Notes: generated by a model from the letters alone, not told the origin. Shown: positions 8,370 through 18,441, counted from the stretch's first letter. The stretch is 64,000 nt of DNA from an uncultured cyanobacterium (GCA_903917565.1 CAIXBB010000001.1:124001-188000), one strand, 5' to 3'. Made by a program: numbers and translations.

Positions 8370-11300
8370 GGCGTCGGCAACACCACCAGCAAGGCCCCGA
8401 TCCCCATGGGCGACGGCAGCCGCCAGAGCTCGGCCGGAGCCTGCATCGTGCGGCCATCCCGGTGGCGCAGGGTGAGGCTCTCGCTCCACAACGGCGCCTC
8501 ACCGGCCGAGGCGTCGCTGCCCTGGAACGCCCACGCCGCCTCCGGCAGGGTGCAGAAGAGCGACGCCGGTGACCCCACCAGGCTGTTCCGGTCGAAGCCG
8601 ATGCGTTCGCAGAGGCTTCCATTGACCATCACCACCCGTTGGTCCGCGTCGAACACCGCCAGGGCGAAGCTGGGGCTTTGGATCAGTGTCTCGAGGAGAA
8701 CGTTGAGGTCCTGGTCATGCTTCTCGACCTGGTGCTGGTCCGTCACGTCAGCCAGGGTGCCGACCACGTAACGCTCCCTGGCTTCGGTGAGCACCCTGGC
8801 GTTTTCCTTCACCCAACGGCGCTGGCCATCGCGGCGGATGATCCTGTACTCCACCGACCAGCTCCCCTGCTTCAGGTCGCGGCTGGCCCAGACCCGCTCG
8901 CGATCGGCCGGATCGATGGCGTCATCGAGCAGCTCCGGATGGGCGAACAACTCGGCCGGGGTCCAGCCTGTCAGGGGCAGGATGCGCTTGCTGGTGTACA
9001 GGAGGAGATGCAGGGAGTCGTCCCGCTTCCAGACCGCCTCGTCGAGGGCATCGGTGAGGCTGGAAAACGAATCCAGTGAGGCCTCGGCTGCCGTGCGCAG
9101 GGACAGCAGTTCCGACACGTCCGTGAGGGTGACGATGGCCCCGCAGCGTTGGCCATCTTGTTCCTGGTAGGGCAACACCTGGGCCAGGTAGGCGACGTCC
9201 TCGTTCACCGCCTCGATGCTGCGCCGGGACGCGCCGGCAAGCACCTCCCCCAGAGCCGCCCGCAGACCGGGCAGGGCCACCGTGGTGGGGATGCCGAGCA
9301 GGGGCTGGCCGATGTCTCCCTCCACGAGGGCGAAGACGCGCACCGCCAGCGGGGTGTAGCGGGTGATCCTGAGCTCCCGGTCGACGATCACCATTCCCTG
9401 GTTCAGGGAGTTCTGGATGTTCACCAGGACGGAGCTGAGCTGCTGAAGCTCCTCTCCCCTGGCCCGCAGCTGCTGGTTGAGGGTGGCCAGTTCCTCGTTG
9501 GTGGCCTGCAGTTCCTCGTTGGAGGATTCCAGCTCCTCATTGGATGACTGCAGTTCCTCGGAGGAGGCCTGCAGCTCCTCGGCGGAGGCTTCCAGTTCTT
9601 CGTTGGCCCCCTCCAGGTCGGCCATCGAGCGCCGCAGGGTGTCATGGCTGGTGAGGAGCTCCTTTTCCAGCCGGGCGATCTGCTGATCGAAGTCCGGCGC
9701 CCGGGTGACCGGCTCGCCACTGGTGGCGGACTCCGGACCATCGGCTTGCCCTGGAAGAAAGCTCAGCAGCGTGAGCTGCCGCTCGTTCACTTCCAGGGGC
9801 CGTGCCTCCAGCCGCAGGCTCAGAGGGAAGTGGGGAAGGCTCAGGACTCGGCTGCGGATCGGTTGGCCATCGGCCCGGACGATCAGCAGGAGGGCGCGGG
9901 CCTCGGCCTGCAGATCAGGCAGCAGGAAGGAGGTGGCGGCGCTGGAGATCCGGCCCTCCGGCAACCGGCAGTAGGGGGTGACATCGCCGATCACCTCCAC
10001 CAGTTCGTGGGCTTCATCGAGGACCACGCAGGGGGGACAGGTGCTGCGCACCAGGGCTTCGAGGGTGGCGATGTGCTCCTCGACCACGGTTTCCCGCAGG
10101 ATCGAGATACGGCCGACCGGACTGAACAGCTGGGGGGGGCGCTGGGCGGGCTGGGTGAACGTGGAATGGCGGCTGGGCTGGTTCTCCGCGGTGCGATAGA
10201 AGATGCGGTGTTCGGCATTGGCCACGTCGAACCCCTGGGTCCTGTTGCCGAGCGACTCGGTTCGCCCCAGGAAGAGCAGGCCGGAGGGCAGCAGGCCGAA
10301 GCGAAACAGGCCCAGAACCCGTTCCTGCAGGGGTGGGGTGAAGTAGATGAGCGTGTTGCGGCTGCAGATCAGATCCAGGCGCGGAAAGGGGGGATCGACC
10401 CCCACGTTGTGACGGGCGAACACGACGCAGTTGCGCAGGGCTTCGCAGATCTGCATCTCGCCGTTATGAGGGACAATGAATCGCTCCCGCAGGTCTTCAG
10501 GGATCGCCATGAGGGCGTCCGACGGGTAGGTGGCCCGGCGCGCTATGGCCAGGCTTGCCTCATCGAGATCGGTGCCGAAGATCTTGAGGTGATGGCTCAG
10601 ATCCTGGGGATGGTCGAGCACCTCACTGATCAGCATGCCGATGGAATAGACCTCTTCGCCGGTGGCACAGCCGGGCACCCACACCCTCAGGCGATCCCTG
10701 CGCGTGCGCTGGGCCACATAGGCCCGCAGCAGCTCCCCGAGGGCCGCGAACGACTCGGGGTCCCGGAAGAAGGACGTCACGGTGACGAGCAGGTGGTGGA
10801 CCAGGGCCGACGACTCAAACTTGTCGGCTTTCAGGAGCTGCAGGTACTCCTCCATGCTGTCCATCTGGCGCAGGGCCATCCGCCGCGACAGCTGACGCTG
10901 CAGGGTGGAGTCCTTGTACTGGCTGAAGTCGATGCCGCTGTTGTGCTTCAGCAGCTCCAGTGCGCTGCTGACGTTCACGGCCTCCGGCTCAGGCAGGTCT
11001 CGCTCCACCCAGTCGTCACCGGAATGCGCCAGGTCGCAGAGGTGCTGACCGATGGCGGCCGGATCGAGGACGAGTTCGGCGCCACCCATGGCGATGGCGG
11101 CCCTGGGCATGCCATCGAAGCGGGCGCTCTCGGGGGTCTGGGCGATGGTGAGGCCGCCGGCGGCACGGATGGACCTCAGACCGCGGGCCCCATCCGATCC
11201 GGTGCCCGAGAGGACCACGGCCGCGGCGCGCTCACCCCAGTGCTCGGCGATCGACTCGAACAGGCGATCGATGCTAGGGCTGGGGCCGAAGCGCGGTTCG

Positions 11301-11692
11301 GGCTCCACCAGTGTGACGCGGTCCCCCTGCACACGGATGTCGTGATTGGGTGGACAGACGGTGATCGTGCCGGGTAGCAACACGGCCCCGTCCACCGCCT
11401 TGAGCACCTGCAACGCCGTGACCCTGGAGAGCAGATCGACCATCAGGCTGCCGTGGTCGGGGGCCAGGTGCTGGGCCACGACATAGGCCACGGTGCCGCC
11501 GGCTGTGAGGCTGCCCAGAAGCAGCTGCAGCGCCTCCAGCCCCCCTGCCGATGCGCCGATGCCGATCAGATGCATCAATGACTCTGTAACGTTTCCTTCT
11601 TTCTCTCCAGCCGTCCCCAAGGACAGAAAAGCATCCGGAGACAATGGCAGGGATGGCGCAGGCAAGGACTCTGCATCACTGGATTCTTCCAT
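8360..11692 (-). CDS. CheB-CheR-PAS fusion signalling protein
   Basis: A 1110-residue multidomain protein. Residues about 40-225 are a CheB methylesterase with the triad Ser48 (GIGASAGG), His75 (AQHLAPDHG) and Asp167 (SGTGSDGARG). Residues about 245-505 are a CheR methyltransferase with the SAM motif VWVPGCATGEEVYS (337-350) and SRNTLIYF (444-451). Residues 675-750 form a strikingly regular coiled coil of EELxxSN heptads. About 756-1105 hold three PAS-like domains. No histidine kinase, receiver or GGDEF domain was found. The family couples a methylation/demethylation module to a sensor; target unknown. The start is uncertain: Met40 (11575), just before the CheB domain, has an AAGGAAAC upstream and is a serious alternative. 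Divergent from an AraC-type regulator. Confidence 0.88.
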   Translation of the reverse strand: MEESSDAESLPAPSLPLSPDAFLSLGTAGEKEGNVTESLMHLIGIGASAGGLEALQLLLGSLTAGGTVAYVVAQHLAPDHGSLMVDLLSRVTALQVLKAVDGAVLLPGTITVCPPNHDIRVQGDRVTLVEPEPRFGPSPSIDRLFESIAEHWGERAAAVVLSGTGSDGARGLRSIRAAGGLTIAQTPESARFDGMPRAAIAMGGAELVLDPAAIGQHLCDLAHSGDDWVERDLPEPEAVNVSSALELLKHNSGIDFSQYKDSTLQRQLSRRMALRQMDSMEEYLQLLKADKFESSALVHHLLVTVTSFFRDPESFAALGELLRAYVAQRTRRDRLRVWVPGCATGEEVYSIGMLISEVLDHPQDLSHHLKIFGTDLDEASLAIARRATYPSDALMAIPEDLRERFIVPHNGEMQICEALRNCVVFARHNVGVDPPFPRLDLICSRNTLIYFTPPLQERVLGLFRFGLLPSGLLFLGRTESLGNRTQGFDVANAEHRIFYRTAENQPSRHSTFTQPAQRPPQLFSPVGRISILRETVVEEHIATLEALVRSTCPPCVVLDEAHELVEVIGDVTPYCRLPEGRISSAATSFLLPDLQAEARALLLIVRADGQPIRSRVLSLPHFPLSLRLEARPLEVNERQLTLLSFLPGQADGPESATSGEPVTRAPDFDQQIARLEKELLTSHDTLRRSMADLEGANEELEASAEELQASSEELQSSNEELESSNEELQATNEELATLNQQLRARGEELQQLSSVLVNIQNSLNQGMVIVDRELRITRYTPLAVRVFALVEGDIGQPLLGIPTTVALPGLRAALGEVLAGASRRSIEAVNEDVAYLAQVLPYQEQDGQRCGAIVTLTDVSELLSLRTAAEASLDSFSSLTDALDEAVWKRDDSLHLLLYTSKRILPLTGWTPAELFAHPELLDDAIDPADRERVWASRDLKQGSWSVEYRIIRRDGQRRWVKENARVLTEARERYVVGTLADVTDQHQVEKHDQDLNVLLETLIQSPSFALAVFDADQRVVMVNGSLCERIGFDRNSLVGSPASLFCTLPEAAWAFQGSDASAGEAPLWSESLTLRHRDGRTMQAPAELWRLPSPMGIGALLVVLPTPQP

Positions 11693-12038
11693 CCGCAGAG
11701 AGGCGATGACGGGGGATTAACCACTTTAGCCGCTGAACACTTGGGCTCCCTGGGACGAGGTTGTTCCGGCCTCCGTTTGAACCTGGCGGCCATCGCATTG
11801 GATCGTCGCTTCCTGCATCAGAATAGTTGCTTTCAGGACAAACTCAATAGGTCCGTGGAGAACTTTAGGGGTTTCCTTTCATCCGGTAGTATGACATGTT
11901 CGCCCGTCCCAATCAACAAAGCAAAGAGAGCACGAAGCAGTATGATTACCCTTCCTGAGCGGATTTAGGCCTAATTCTGAGAACCAGTGAAAATTGTGTT
12001 AGAATAATTAACGAGCGGGAAAAGAGGTGGATCACCCC
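11693..12038. other. Divergent intergenic region between the CheB/CheR and AraC-type genes
   Basis: About 350 bp with a clearly lower GC content than the flanks, especially 11820-12020. It must hold both promoters. A TAGAATAATTA stretch at 12000-12010 is the best -10-like sequence for the AraC-type gene and TAGTAT near 11887 is another; I cannot pick a -35 for either. No coding frame is convincing. An AAAGAGG ribosome-binding site sits at 12021-12027. Confidence 0.4.
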
Positions 12039-13142
12039 ATGAGCAGCGAGGCCCATTTCCCCAATCTGCGGCATCACCAGGCTGCTCGCTTCTCCAATCC
12101 CCTGCTTCGCCAGTTGCACCTCAGCGAGGACCCACTGGCCTGCGCGTCGTTGTTGCAGGAGGCGTTGCCCCTGATGGAGTTGCAGCCTCTCGAAACTGCC
12201 GCAACCTGGTGGTTTTACGGCACCAACTTTCATCTTGGTTCCATGGTGGCCACCGCCTGGACGGCCAAGCCGATGCGAGCCTCCTTCAGCGATCGCCGCG
12301 AACGCATCGTCGTGCTCGGCTACGGCGGGGAACAGCGCCTGCGGCAGGCCTCCCGCACCTGGAACTGTGGCATCGGCTGTTGTCTGTTGATGGCAAAGGC
12401 CCCCTGCACGATGGAGACTTCCCTCTCCTCCGCCGTGGCCTTCGCCCTGTCCGATGATCAACTCCTCCAGACGGCGCTGAGCATGGGGGGATATCACAAG
12501 CAACCGGAGGACTGGCAGGAGATCCTGGACCAGGCCCACGGCTGGAGCCCCCCGGAGGATCCGGGTGCCCCCTCGCTGCTGGCGGCCCTGCGGCAAACGT
12601 TGGACATGGTCGGGCAACTCTCCGGATATGGACGGGGATTGCTGGATTCCCTGCAGCTCGATGACCAGATCCACCGGCTGATGGCGGCGATGCTGCTGCC
12701 GGATCTGCGCGAAGAGAAATCCCTCGATCGGCTGCGCCATCGCCAGCGGCAGGGCCGTGATGCTTTCGATGAACTGATCGACTACATCAAGCAGAATCTC
12801 GGCAGTCCGCTGACGCTGACCGTCCTGGAGTCCAGGAGCCATTATTCACGCCGGGCCCTGCAGTATGCCTTCGCCGAGCGCATGGGCTGCGGCGCCACCC
12901 AGTGGATCAAGAATCAGCGTCTCGACCTGGCCAGACGGCGGCTGGAGAATCCCACGGCAACCGACAGTGTCGGCAGCATCGCCAAGGCATGCGGTTACCG
13001 CTCCCTCGGTTTGTTCAGTGTGGATTTCCAGCAACGCTTTCACGTCAAGCCGTCCCAGCTGCTGCGCGAATCCCGGCCTGAGCAGGCGACGGGAGCGCTG
13101 CCCTCAGGGGGGGGGGCGCTGGAAGCTGACCATCGCTTCTGA
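12039..13142 (+). CDS. AraC-family transcriptional regulator
   Basis: A 367-residue regulator. The N-terminal ~230 residues form a ligand-sensing-type region (YGTNFHLGSMVATAW, GEQRLRQASRTWNCGIGCCLLM) of the kind in PF14525-like AraC proteins. The C-terminal ~100 residues are the double helix-turn-helix: LTLTVLESRSHYSRRALQYAFAERMG for the first and SIAKACGYRSLGLFSVDFQQRF for the second. ATG 12039 is chosen because AAAGAGG lies 11 bp upstream; a GTG at 12027 would add four residues. Head-to-head with the CheB-CheR-PAS gene, so regulation of that gene, of itself or both is a reasonable inference. Confidence 0.85.
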   Translation: MSSEAHFPNLRHHQAARFSNPLLRQLHLSEDPLACASLLQEALPLMELQPLETAATWWFYGTNFHLGSMVATAWTAKPMRASFSDRRERIVVLGYGGEQRLRQASRTWNCGIGCCLLMAKAPCTMETSLSSAVAFALSDDQLLQTALSMGGYHKQPEDWQEILDQAHGWSPPEDPGAPSLLAALRQTLDMVGQLSGYGRGLLDSLQLDDQIHRLMAAMLLPDLREEKSLDRLRHRQRQGRDAFDELIDYIKQNLGSPLTLTVLESRSHYSRRALQYAFAERMGCGATQWIKNQRLDLARRRLENPTATDSVGSIAKACGYRSLGLFSVDFQQRFHVKPSQLLRESRPEQATGALPSGGGALEADHRF

Positions 13143-13157
13143 GCGACTGTGACAGTG

Positions 13158-13331
13158 CTAAGAGGAGTGGATCGCCTGCAGCGACGTCTCCAACAGGTAG
13201 GCGGCCAGGTTGGACAGGGAACGTCCCTGTTCGTTGCTCCGCTCGATCAGAGACTGATAGGCGTTGTAAGGAATGGTGATCGTGACCCGCACAGGCCGCA
13301 GGAAAGGGCCCGGGGTTGATTGACTTCGCAT
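13158..13331 (-). CDS. Small ribbon-helix-helix (CopG-like) DNA-binding protein
   Basis: A 57-residue protein with a basic N-terminus followed by the strand PVRVTITIPYNAYQSL and helices IERSNEQGRSLSNLAAYLLETSL, the pattern of a ribbon-helix-helix dimer. Such proteins are usually autoregulators or antitoxin-like repressors; no toxin gene is adjacent. ATG 13331 is preferred, with a GTG at 13352 as alternative. Its stop lies 15 bp past the end of the AraC-type gene, convergently. A repeated CGGCTACAC sequence lies upstream. Confidence 0.6.
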   Translation of the reverse strand: MRSQSTPGPFLRPVRVTITIPYNAYQSLIERSNEQGRSLSNLAAYLLETSLQAIHSS

Positions 13332-13341
13332 GGCTTCAGGG

Positions 13342-13418
13342 CGGCTACACACCAGATCTAGACAGGTTTTCCCAGGCTGGGAAGCCGCGATTGCTGCCGC
13401 AACGGCTACACCGTGTAG
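13342..13418. promoter_or_regulatory. Repeated CGGCTACAC boxes, candidate operator of the RHH gene
   Basis: CGGCTACAC occurs at 13342-13350 and again at 13403-13411. The second copy is part of a near-perfect palindrome CTACAC-C-GTGTAG (13406-13418). Both lie directly upstream of the ATG of the small ribbon-helix-helix gene, where an autoregulatory operator would be expected. RHH proteins commonly bind short repeated or palindromic half-sites; the assignment here is inference. Confidence 0.3.
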
Positions 13419-13548
13419 GCATGGGGCGAGGACTGCACAGCGATTCGGCCTGCTGTGATCAGCAGCGCCGTTCCAGCGCCGGCAGTGCAGGTCTGCATCA
13501 GGTTGCGTGTCTTGCGCGTTTCTGAAGCCCGGTGTGAACCTGGCTGAG

Positions 13549-15225
13549 TCAGTCTGGCGGGATGTCGGTCACCGCCCCCAGGCTGCTGCTGCTCACCTGG
13601 CGGGCGTACTTGCCGAGCACGCCGGTCCGGTAGCGGGGCACGGGCTTCGTCCAGGCGCTGCGGCGCTGCGCCAGCTCGTCGCCCGGCACGTTCAGCTGGA
13701 TCAGGCGCTGCTTGGCGTCCACCGTGATGCTGTCGCCCTCCTGCACCAGGGCGATGGTGCCGCCCACGGCGGCTTCCGGGGCCACATGGCCCACCACCAT
13801 GCCGTAGGTGCCGCCCGAGAAGCGTCCATCGGTGATCAGGGCCACCGAATCGCCCAGCCCCTCTCCGATGATCGCGGCGGTCGGGGCCAGCATCTCGCGC
13901 ATGCCGGGGCCGCCCACCGGTCCCTCGTAGCGGATCACCACCACATCGCCGGCGCTGATGCGCTTCTCGAGGATGGCGGCCAGGGCGGCCTCCTCGCTCT
14001 CGAACACCCGTGCCGGGCCGGTGATCACAGGATTCTTGACGCCGCTGATCTTGGCCACGCTGCCTTCTTCCGCCAGGTTGCCCCGCAGAATCGCCAGGTG
14101 TCCCTGGGCGTAGAGGGGGTTGGAAAGGGGCCGGATCACCTCCTGGTCGGCCGGCGGCTCGGAGGGCACAGCGGCGAGCACCTCATGCAGGCTGCGGTCT
14201 TCGATCGTGCGGCAGTCACCATGCAGCAGGCCGGCATCCAGCAGCAGCTTCATCACCTGGGGGATGCCGCCGGCGCGGTGCAGATCCACGGTCACGAAGC
14301 GCCCGCTGGGCTTGAGGTCGCAGATCACCGGAACCCGCTGGCGGATCGTCTCGAAATCGTCGATGCTGAGGGGGATGCCGGCGGTGCGGGCGATCGCCAG
14401 CAGGTGCAGCACCGAATTGGTGGACCCACCCACCGCCATGATCACGGCGATGGCGTTCTCGAAGGCCTCCCGGGTGAGCAGGTCCCGCGGCCGGATGCCG
14501 GCCGCGATGGCCTGCACCAGCACCTCGGCGGAACGGGCGGCGCTGTCCGCCTTCTCCGGATCCTCCGCCGCCATCGTGGAGCTGTAGGGCAGGCTGAGGC
14601 CGAAGGCTTCGAAGGCCGAACTCATCGTGTTGGCGGTGAACATGCCGCCGCAGCTGCCGGCGCCGGGGCAGGCGTTCTTCTCGATCGCCAGCAGTTCGGC
14701 TTCGTCGATCTTTCCGCCGGATAACTGCCCCACTGCCTCAAAGGCGCTGACCACGGTGAGATCGCAGGGCCCCAGTTTCCCCGGCTTGATCGTGCCGCCA
14801 TACACGAAGATCGCCGGGATGTTCATGCGGGCCATGGCGAGCATGGCCCCGGGCATGTTCTTGTCGCAGCCGCCGATGGCCAGCAGGCCGTCCATGCTCT
14901 GGGCGTTGCAGGCCGTTTCGATCGAGTCGGCGATCACCTCCCGGCTCACCAGCGAATACTTCATCCCCTCGGTCCCCATCGAGATGCCGTCGCTGACGGT
15001 GATGGTGCCGAACATCTGGGGCATGGCTCCGGCGACACGGGCGGCCTGCTCGGCCCGCCGGGCCAGGTCGTTGAGGCCGATGTTGCAGGGCGTGATCGTG
15101 CTGTAGCCGTTGGCGATGGCCACGATCGGCTTGCCGAAGTCATCGTCCCCGAACCCCACGGCCCGGAGCATCGCCCGGTTGGGGGAGCGTTGAAGGCCCT
15201 TGGTGATGGCGTCGGAGCGCAGCAT
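13549..15225 (-). CDS. ilvD: Dihydroxy-acid dehydratase
   Basis: Fe-S dehydratase that converts 2,3-dihydroxy-isovalerate and -methylvalerate to the 2-oxo acids of valine and isoleucine synthesis. The 558-residue product contains the three family cysteines in ITPCN (Cys47), GGCDKNMPG (Cys120) and [12 protein letters not shown] (Cys192), and the C-terminal [10 protein letters not shown] motif. The ATG at 15225 gives the family start [10 protein letters not shown]; an in-frame TTG nine codons upstream is less likely. The gene has a TAGGTT box 25 nt before the ATG. Confidence 0.96.
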   Translation of the reverse strand: MLRSDAITKGLQRSPNRAMLRAVGFGDDDFGKPIVAIANGYSTITPCNIGLNDLARRAEQAARVAGAMPQMFGTITVSDGISMGTEGMKYSLVSREVIADSIETACNAQSMDGLLAIGGCDKNMPGAMLAMARMNIPAIFVYGGTIKPGKLGPCDLTVVSAFEAVGQLSGGKIDEAELLAIEKNACPGAGSCGGMFTANTMSSAFEAFGLSLPYSSTMAAEDPEKADSAARSAEVLVQAIAAGIRPRDLLTREAFENAIAVIMAVGGSTNSVLHLLAIARTAGIPLSIDDFETIRQRVPVICDLKPSGRFVTVDLHRAGGIPQVMKLLLDAGLLHGDCRTIEDRSLHEVLAAVPSEPPADQEVIRPLSNPLYAQGHLAILRGNLAEEGSVAKISGVKNPVITGPARVFESEEAALAAILEKRISAGDVVVIRYEGPVGGPGMREMLAPTAAIIGEGLGDSVALITDGRFSGGTYGMVVGHVAPEAAVGGTIALVQEGDSITVDAKQRLIQLNVPGDELAQRRSAWTKPVPRYRTGVLGKYARQVSSSSLGAVTDIPPD

Positions 15226-15250
15226 GGCCGGGGTGGATCGGATCTGCAGC

Positions 15251-15256
15251 AACCTA
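15251..15256 (-). promoter_or_regulatory. -10-like box (TAGGTT) of ilvD
   Basis: TAGGTT on the minus strand, 25 nt before the ilvD ATG. The same box at almost the same distance precedes the cobW-type gene, and variants precede several other genes here. No -35 box is visible. It predicts a leader of under 20 nt. Confidence 0.4.
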
Positions 15257-15273
15257 CCGAGGGGCCTGCGCCC

Positions 15274-15558
15274 TCAGGGCTGGGGCTGCAGCTGCTCAAG
15301 CTGGCGGCGCACCTCGTCGATCGCCTGGTTCAGCTTCTGGACGCGATCGTGCAGCTGATCGTTGCCCAGTGGGGGGGCTCCACTGGCCTGGGCCAGCCGG
15401 GAGATGCGCAGCATCTGCAGCTGGCGCTGAACGAGGTGCCGCCGTTCGGCGCGGCGCAGCAGCCAGACCGCCAGGCCCGCGGCTCCCACCACCGCGCCGG
15501 CGGCCCCCGCCAGCAGCACCAGCCCGCCGCCGGACGATTGCTCCCTGGTATCAGCCAT
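15274..15558 (-). CDS. Small membrane-anchored conserved protein (94 aa)
   Basis: Function not recognised. One N-terminal transmembrane helix (GGLVLLAGAAGAVVGAAGLAVWLL, about residues 11-34) is followed by a basic, Gln/Arg-rich helical tail (RRAERRHLVQRQLQML; DQLHDRVQKLNQAIDEVRRQ) that probably forms a coiled coil on the cytoplasmic side. Lies between ilvD and upp on the same strand with short spacers. Similar short membrane-plus-coil proteins are common in picocyanobacteria. Confidence 0.55.
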   Translation of the reverse strand: MADTREQSSGGGLVLLAGAAGAVVGAAGLAVWLLRRAERRHLVQRQLQMLRISRLAQASGAPPLGNDQLHDRVQKLNQAIDEVRRQLEQLQPQP

Positions 15559-15599
15559 GAACCTGCACGCGTCGGTGAGCCCGGAAAGGAGAACCCAGC

Positions 15600-16265
15600 C
15601 TAGGCAGTGGCGGAGGCGATTCCATAGAGCCGTTCACTCACCTCCCCGAAGCCGGGAACGATGCGGTGCTGTCCGTCCACCTCGGGGTCGATGCCGGCGC
15701 AATAGATGGTGAGCTGCCCGTGGCGCTCCCCGACGACCTGGAGCCCGGGATTCGCCGCCAGGGGGGTGATCACCCGCAGGCGCTGGCCCTCCACACCGAG
15801 CCCCTGGAGCCGGTCGAGCAGCGCCAGCAGGATCGATCCGCTGGCGAGGCAGGGCAGGAACACCAGCACGCCGCTGAGGGGATCGATGGTGGCCGGCAGA
15901 TCATCCAGGAACCAGTGGGGCTTGTGCTCCGGCCCGCAGGGCTCAAGGCCCACGTGGGCCAGCTGGGCCGAGGGCAGCACCGACTGGGCCCCCTGCCAGA
16001 GGCCCAGCCCCCCCCGCAGCACCGGAATCACCAACAGGGGAATCTCCGGATCCACCACCTGGCCCTCGCTGCGGCCCAGCGGCGTCTCGACCGTCACGCG
16101 GCGATGGGGCAGCCAGTCGCGCAGGGCTTCATAGGTGAGCCAGCGACCCAGTTCCGCCATGGAGGTGGCGAACAGGGGCGACGGGGTGGCGCCATCGCGG
16201 AGCAGGGTGAGCCAGTGGCCGATCAGGGGATGGGGGGGGACCACCACCCGCAGGGACATGCTCAT
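15600..16265 (-). CDS. upp: Uracil phosphoribosyltransferase (variant PRPP loop)
   Basis: Predicted to make UMP from uracil and PRPP (pyrimidine salvage). The 221-residue product aligns with the cyanobacterial family along its length: LRVVVPPHPLIGHWLTLLRD at the start, TYEALRDWLP, IPVLRGGLGLW, and the C-terminal uracil-side segment RIVPGFGEVSERLYG (201-215). The PRPP-binding loop, normally DPMxATGGS, reads LPCLASGSI at 137-145, so the acidic residue and a glycine are missing. Activity may therefore be altered. Start at ATG 16265; ATG 16259 is two codons inside. It is divergent from the pentapeptide gene with a 48-bp spacer. Confidence 0.85.
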   Translation of the reverse strand: MSMSLRVVVPPHPLIGHWLTLLRDGATPSPLFATSMAELGRWLTYEALRDWLPHRRVTVETPLGRSEGQVVDPEIPLLVIPVLRGGLGLWQGAQSVLPSAQLAHVGLEPCGPEHKPHWFLDDLPATIDPLSGVLVFLPCLASGSILLALLDRLQGLGVEGQRLRVITPLAANPGLQVVGERHGQLTIYCAGIDPEVDGQHRIVPGFGEVSERLYGIASATA

Positions 16266-16283
16266 GGCGGGCAGAGTGTGCCA

Positions 16284-16289
16284 TAGCTT
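16284..16289 (+). promoter_or_regulatory. -10-like box (TAGCTT) of the pentapeptide-repeat gene
   Basis: TAGCTT lies 24 nt before the ATG in the 48-bp spacer divergent from upp. It matches the TAnnnT box seen at the same distance before other genes in this window. No -35 box seen. Confidence 0.35.
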
Positions 16290-16313
16290 GAACCGGCAGC
16301 GTACCGGTAAGGC

Positions 16314-16850
16314 ATGCCCCCCAGCTTCCAGTCCTTTCCCGCGATCGGACCCAGGATCGCCGCCCTGCTGGGGACCCTGCTTGCTCTGGTGGTTCTCTGG
16401 GCCGTGATCCCGGTGGGCCCGGCGCTGGCGATCACCGCCCCGGAACTGCGGGCCCAGCGCTCCTTCCAGGATCTCGAACCCGATCTGCGGGGACGCAATC
16501 TGCAGCAACAGGAGTTCCTCAAGGCGGCCATGGAGGGCTTCGATCTGCGCGATGCCGATCTGCGTGGGGCGGTGTTCAACTCCACCAACCTGCGCCAGGC
16601 GGATCTTCGGGGCGCTGATCTTGAGGACGTCGTGGCCTTCGCCACCCGTTTTGACGGTGCCGACCTTCGCGGGGCCCAGTTCCGCAACGCCATGCTGATG
16701 CAGAGCCGCTTCCGGGATGCCCAGATCGAGGGGGCCGATTTCAGTGACGCGGTCCTCGACCTCCCCGAGCAGAAGGCCCTCTGCGCGCGCGCGACAGGCC
16801 GCCATCCCGTCACGGGTGTGGCCACCAGCGAGAGCCTCGGCTGCCGCTGA
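16314..16850 (+). CDS. Exported pentapeptide-repeat protein, probably thylakoid lumen
   Basis: A 178-residue protein with an N-terminal signal peptide (hydrophobic IAALLGTLLALVVLWAVIPVGPALA, likely cleavage after ALA). About 15 pentapeptide repeats of the A(D/N)LxG type follow, for example FDLRDADLRGAVF, LRQADLRGADLEDV and FDGADLRGAQF, which build a right-handed quadrilateral beta-helix. The C-terminal tail has a pair of cysteines (ALCARATG...ESLGCR) that could form a disulphide. Lumenal pentapeptide proteins of this design are known in cyanobacteria and plants (TL15/TL17 type), but their function is unclear. Confidence 0.8.
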   Translation: MPPSFQSFPAIGPRIAALLGTLLALVVLWAVIPVGPALAITAPELRAQRSFQDLEPDLRGRNLQQQEFLKAAMEGFDLRDADLRGAVFNSTNLRQADLRGADLEDVVAFATRFDGADLRGAQFRNAMLMQSRFRDAQIEGADFSDAVLDLPEQKALCARATGRHPVTGVATSESLGCR

Positions 16851-16872
16851 TTCCCAGCAGCGGCGCCTCCCC

Positions 16873-16878
16873 TAGGTT
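16873..16878 (+). promoter_or_regulatory. -10-like box (TAGGTT) of the cobW-type gene
   Basis: TAGGTT, 26 nt before the ATG at 16905, in the 54-bp spacer after the pentapeptide gene. Identical hexamer and nearly identical distance to that of ilvD. No -35 box seen. Confidence 0.4.
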
Positions 16879-16904
16879 GCGGTGCTGACTTCGCCTCCGA
16901 TCTG

Positions 16905-17978
<1,074 letters not shown>

Positions 17979-17994
17979 GCGGCGTCAGGGCAGG

Positions 17995-18357
17995 TCAGTC
18001 GAGGGGGATGTCCCCCCTGGCGCAGACCCCATCCCAGCAGAGGTCGGTGTGCTGCACCCAGTGGCTGTCGACCGGCTGCCAGCTGCCGGAGGGTTTCAGC
18101 ATCGTCACCTTGCCCCGGCCGTCGTGGCGGAATTCGATCCGCTGTCCCCCCACCAGCAGGAACCAGTGCAGGCCAAGCTCCTCCACCTGCATGTGGCAGT
18201 CCTGCCAGGGACCATTCGCCAGCCGGCACTGCAGCGAGACCCGGCCCGGGAGGGACTGGGCCTGGAGGACGGCGCAGGCCACGGTCAGACCCAGGAGCCA
18301 GGCCAGCAAGCGATGGCCCAGCGGATCCAGCAGAAACCTCCGCAGGGAGGGCACCAC
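17995..18357 (-). CDS. Small secreted conserved protein (120 aa)
   Basis: Function not recognised. It has a basic N-terminus and one hydrophobic segment (LLAWLLGLTVACAVLQAQS, about 17-35) that reads as a signal peptide or anchor. The mature part has four cysteines (LQCRL, DCHM, DLCWDGVC) that could form two disulphides and is strand-rich (HWFLLVGGQRIEFRHDGRGKVTML). Ends 16 bp from the convergent cobW-type gene; divergent from purS. Confidence 0.55.
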   Translation of the reverse strand: MVPSLRRFLLDPLGHRLLAWLLGLTVACAVLQAQSLPGRVSLQCRLANGPWQDCHMQVEELGLHWFLLVGGQRIEFRHDGRGKVTMLKPSGSWQPVDSHWVQHTDLCWDGVCARGDIPLD

Positions 18358-18441
18358 GGCCAGCGGTTCGGGAGACCATCTCCAGGCTGCTCAGCCGCCG
18401 GGAGGGTGGTGGGGCGTGCTGCCAAGATTTAACAAACGTCC

